Source: Vulcaniibacterium thermophilum
GTDB taxonomy: Bacteria; Pseudomonadota; Gammaproteobacteria; Xanthomonadales; Xanthomonadaceae
Direction: 5' to 3'
DNA length: 64,000 nucleotides
Assembly (NCBI RefSeq): GCF_007923255.1
Contig: NZ_VOHJ01000002.1
Span: 62,001-126,000, forward strand
Of this stretch, positions 61,034 through 64,000 are shown piece after piece. Position 1 is the first letter of the stretch. The number at the start of each line of letters is the position of its first letter. A model generated the notes under the pieces. The model had not been told where the DNA came from. It did no database searches and was given only the letters and a program-made list of their open reading frames with translations. Made by a program: the position numbers and the translations under genes.

Positions 61034-64000
61034 TCAGCGGGGCGGTGCGCCGGCCGGCGCGGCTTCGAACTCCACCACCGCCGGTACGCGCGCGATGCGC
61101 AGTTCGCCGCCCTGCCACGGCACCGGCGCGCCGTCGATCCGCGCATGGCCGCGCATCGCCGTGGGCCAGGCGAGCACCAGTCCGCCCGGCGGCACGTCGA
61201 GGCCGCCCGCGAGCTCCAGCCGCACGCGTCCGTCCGCCTCGCGCAGGCGGTACGACAACGGCCCGTGCGGCGTGCGCAGTCCGTGCACCGCCACGCCCTC
61301 GCCTTCCAGCCAGTCGTGCGGAATGCCGGCGGCGAGCACCAGCGCGGCGTCGTGCTCGCGCTCGTAGGCGAACATGTCGAGCAGCGAGCGCACGTAGTCG
61401 GATTCCACCCACGCATGCGGCAGATCGCCGAGGAAGAACGGCGTGCGCGGCGTGCGCGAGACCACCTCGGCCCACTGGTTCCACCCGCGCGGCTGCTGGT
61501 CGGCGAAGAAGAACCGCAACGCCTCGTGCGCGCGATCGCGCCAGCCGAGGCGGACGAAGGTGCCGACGGTGCGCAGCTCGTACGGCGTGTAGTCCTTCCA
61601 CGCCCGCCGGCCGTCGCGGCGCTCGACGAACTGGCGCCAGTAGCGTTCGAAGGTGGCGCGCAGCGCCGCCTCCGGCAGCCGGCCCTGCTCGCCGCCGGGG
61701 GCGAGCGCGATGGTGGTGGAGGTGGCGTCGAAGTCGCCGAGTTCGGCCGCGCCCGGCAGGTAGTCGATGCCGTGCTGCCTCATCGCGATCCCGAGCGAGG
61801 CGTACAGGTCGGCACGGAACCGGTCGCGCGAGGCGGCGATGCGCGCGGCGTCGCGCTCGCGCCCCAGCCAGCGCGCGATCGCGACCGCATCCTTGTACCC
61901 GCGCAGCGCCCAGAAGTCGTCCCAGTACGAGTGCATCGGCTTGGCCGAATAACCCTCGTGGCTGATGGAGGCCGGCATCAGTCCGTAGAACGCCGGATTG
62001 CGCCGGCGGTTCCGCCCGGTGCGTTCGCTCAGGCGCAGCCGGTCCATGTAGGCGACCGCCTTTTCGACATGCGGCCACATGTCGCGCAACAGTCGCTCGT
62101 CGCGCGTGTAGCGGTAGATCTCGGCGACCGTGTAGATCAACTGGCCGTGACTGTCGTTTTCCGGCACCGGATCGCTGCCGCGGTCGTCCACGCAGCACGG
62201 CACCTTGCCGTCCGGGAACTGGTACGGCGCGTACCAGCGCAGGAAGGCCTCGGCGACGTCGGCGCGGCCGAGCCGCAGCAGCCCTTCGGCGATCATCGCG
62301 CCGTCGCGGATCCAGGCGCGCGCGTACGAGCGCGTGCCCGGCTGCAGCCGCGGGCCGGCGCGGCTCATCAGCATGTGGGCGAGCGCGGTGCGCAGCGTGT
62401 CCACCGCATGGCGGGCCCTGTCCGGCACCTGGATGCGCACGGCACCGAGCCGTTCGCGCCAGAACGCGGCGGTCTCCTGCTGCAGCCTGGCGGCGGACAC
62501 CGCCGGGCCTTCAGCGGGCTCGCCGGAAAGCGGCGTGCGCCAATCCACCTCGAAACTCGCGCCGGGCGCGAGCCGCACCGGAAACAGCACCGCGCCCGAC
62601 GCAAGACCGCGCGGGTCGCCTGCGGTCCGCTCGCTGGCCGCCGTGCGCGGTCCTTGCCTGCAGGCCACGCACCAGCGCGACCAGTCCTCCGCGCGCAGGC
62701 GCTCGACGATCTCGCCGGCGTCGAACGGCGATAGCAGCGCGCCGGCGAACGGCTGCGAGAGCCGCAGCGTGCGCCCGTCGACGCGCATTGCGCGCCCCTC
62801 CGCTGCGATCTCGCGGATCGGGGCCACGCCGCCGCGGGTGTTGAGGAACTGCGTCGGCGGGTTGACCTGGAACGGACGCGCGGCGAGGACCAGCACGTAG
62901 TCGCGCGGCCGGCGGCCCGGGTTGGTCAGCCGATAGCGGGCCACCAGCCGCGACCGCGCGGCATCGCCATGCGCGAAGGCGGTGATGTCCAGCGCGGCGT
63001 CGGCGTGCCGCCAGTGCACGCTCGGGATGGGGAGATGGCGCTCCAGCAGCGACTGCTCCGCGCGCACGTCGGCCCACGTCAGCAGCTTGCCGTCCACCAC
63101 GACGAACGGCTCGACGCTGAAGCGTCCGCGCGCCACCTCGACCGCGCCGTCCTCGCCGAGCAGTCCCTGCTCGGGGCCGCCGTCCACGCCCAGCAGCGTC
63201 CAGTACGGCTGTTCGCCGTGGAAGCCGCGCGGGAACTGGCCGCGCGGGTGCTCCGCGGCCAGCGCGCGGATGAAGTCGTTGGGCGTCGCCGCGAACCCGA
63301 GCGGCTTCACCTCGATCTCCTCCAGTGCGTAGGCCGTGCCGGGACCGGACTGCGGCCGCAGACGCAGCAGGCGCGCCTCGGACTCCGGCAGCGCGAGCGC
63401 ATCGAAGCCGCCGTTGCCGTGCTCGACCCGCGCGATCTCGCGCCACTGCCCGGGCGCACCGGCGGCGTCCACCGCGTAGCGCGATGCGTGCGCGCCCGGC
63501 CCCCAGCGCAGGATCAGCCCGCCGAACTCGCGCGGCGCGCCGAAGTCCAGCACCAGCGCGGGCGCGCCGTCCTTCGACACGCGCCAGGCCGTGCGCCGCG
63601 AGCCGTCGACCGCGCGCGCGGCCGCCTGCGCGCCGCCGGTCGACGCGGCGTCGCCGAGCGGACGCAGCGGACCGGTCGCATCCGGCGGCAACGGCTCGAA
63701 GTGCAGCTCGTCCAGACACACGCGCCCGCGACCGCCCTCGCGCGCGCTGACCGTCAGCTCGATGCGGGCGCTCTCGCGCAGCGTGCGGTCGGCCGCCGGT
63801 CCCCAGGCGAACTCGATGTGGCGCTTCTTGAACGCCAGCGGTGTCCACGCCGCCGGCCAGGCGAAGTCCGGGCGGTTGAACCACCAGACGTTGTCGCCGC
63901 CGGCATCGACGAACTTGATCTCGAGATTGTTGCGCGGTCCCTCGCCGCGCAGGTGCAGGCGGAAGCGGTAGTTCTCGGGGAACCGGATCGGAAGCCGGCG
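61034..64000 (-). CDS. Large discoidin / (alpha/alpha)6-barrel glycan-active protein, 5' truncated
   Basis: The frame is open to the right edge, so the N-terminus is missing; 988 residues remain. At the left of the protein is a beta-sandwich segment (FRLHLRGEGPRNNLEIKF). Next comes an F5/8-type C (discoidin) domain (AVDGSRRTAWRVS..ALVLDFGAPREFGGLILRW). Then a beta-supersandwich and a C-terminal helical barrel (WIRDGAMIAEGLLRLGRADVAEAF..QFPDGKVPC, HGQLIYTVAEIYRYTRD, SYWDDFWALRGYKDA). These resemble glycoside hydrolases of the GH15/GH78/GH94-like barrel clan. A catalytic acid cannot be assigned with certainty. The signal peptide would be outside the window. Confidence 0.72.
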   Translation of the reverse strand, partial: RRLPIRFPENYRFRLHLRGEGPRNNLEIKFVDAGGDNVWWFNRPDFAWPAAWTPLAFKKRHIEFAWGPAADRTLRESARIELTVSAREGGRGRVCLDELHFEPLPPDATGPLRPLGDAASTGGAQAAARAVDGSRRTAWRVSKDGAPALVLDFGAPREFGGLILRWGPGAHASRYAVDAAGAPGQWREIARVEHGNGGFDALALPESEARLLRLRPQSGPGTAYALEEIEVKPLGFAATPNDFIRALAAEHPRGQFPRGFHGEQPYWTLLGVDGGPEQGLLGEDGAVEVARGRFSVEPFVVVDGKLLTWADVRAEQSLLERHLPIPSVHWRHADAALDITAFAHGDAARSRLVARYRLTNPGRRPRDYVLVLAARPFQVNPPTQFLNTRGGVAPIREIAAEGRAMRVDGRTLRLSQPFAGALLSPFDAGEIVERLRAEDWSRWCVACRQGPRTAASERTAGDPRGLASGAVLFPVRLAPGASFEVDWRTPLSGEPAEGPAVSAARLQQETAAFWRERLGAVRIQVPDRARHAVDTLRTALAHMLMSRAGPRLQPGTRSYARAWIRDGAMIAEGLLRLGRADVAEAFLRWYAPYQFPDGKVPCCVDDRGSDPVPENDSHGQLIYTVAEIYRYTRDERLLRDMWPHVEKAVAYMDRLRLSERTGRNRRRNPAFYGLMPASISHEGYSAKPMHSYWDDFWALRGYKDAVAIARWLGRERDAARIAASRDRFRADLYASLGIAMRQHGIDYLPGAAELGDFDATSTTIALAPGGEQGRLPEAALRATFERYWRQFVERRDGRRAWKDYTPYELRTVGTFVRLGWRDRAHEALRFFFADQQPRGWNQWAEVVSRTPRTPFFLGDLPHAWVESDYVRSLLDMFAYEREHDAALVLAAGIPHDWLEGEGVAVHGLRTPHGPLSYRLREADGRVRLELAGGLDVPPGGLVLAWPTAMRGHARIDGAPVPWQGGELRIARVPAVVEFEAAPAGAPPR

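Overview
The window is about 64 kb of very GC-rich (roughly 70%), densely packed bacterial chromosome with about 57 protein genes. Several traits point to the family Lysobacteraceae (Xanthomonadaceae). These are an arginine operon of the N-acetylated type (N-acetylornithine carbamoyltransferase, acetylcitrulline deacetylase, fused acetylglutamate synthase/kinase), a FimX-type degenerate GGDEF/EAL protein, a DksA with a long Lys/Ala/Pro-rich N-terminal extension, a YgfZ/hisC/pheA/serC block, and GTAG-headed REP elements. The genus cannot be fixed from the sequence alone. No rRNA, tRNA, CRISPR array, prophage or transposase gene was seen.

Layout. 1-6.7 kb: end of ygfZ, a serC-pheA-hisC operon (minus), the methionine-sulfoxide repair pair msrPQ (plus) and an FHA protein. 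6.7-13.6 kb: a lipid-flavoured block with two polyhydroxyalkanoate-granule-type proteins, a patatin lipase, a bifunctional fatty acyl-CoA reductase, an acyl-CoA-binding protein and a TetR regulator. 13.9-25.7 kb: a TPR protein, an M13 metallopeptidase, a fused E1 2-oxoacid dehydrogenase, a GST/GNAT pair, glutaryl-CoA dehydrogenase, a glycine-zipper envelope protein, TatD, a lipoprotein and a DUF72 protein. 26-31.5 kb: a secreted PNGase A-type glycoamidase, a DUF1615 lipoprotein, a diguanylate cyclase and exodeoxyribonuclease III. 31.9-40.2 kb: the arginine operon argF'-argG-argE'-argB(NAGS/K)-GNAT-argC-argH on the minus strand. 40.2-46.5 kb: a small envelope protein, cysS-sufE-MFS, dksA, yidD and a LytM-type peptidase. 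46.6-53.8 kb (minus): a papain-like enzyme coupled to a membrane diguanylate cyclase, folE2, and the mtaD-ubiG-gph-SQS-like operon. 54.3-64 kb: efp and epmB (divergent), fimX, an M20 peptidase, glk, and the C-terminal 988 residues of a large carbohydrate-active-type protein that runs off the right edge.

The most interesting object is upstream of argF (40004-40160, minus strand). A 33-codon leader peptide has five arginine codons in seven. It is followed by three mutually exclusive pairings: a 6-bp protector stem, a 7-bp antiterminator and a 9-bp terminator stem with a U-run. This is the full architecture of a ribosome-mediated arginine attenuator, placed exactly where it would control the whole arg operon.

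The second theme is repeats. Heptamer arrays of the GGGAATC/GGGAGTC family lie in intergenic space at 10.4 and 44.0 kb, and they also form part of the coding ends of argF and argG. Composite REP pairs (BIME-like) sit between xthA and argH and inside the arg operon. A GTAG-headed REP pair supplies the stop codon of a GST gene. A fourth family of about 41-44 bp is tandem at 54.1-54.3 kb.
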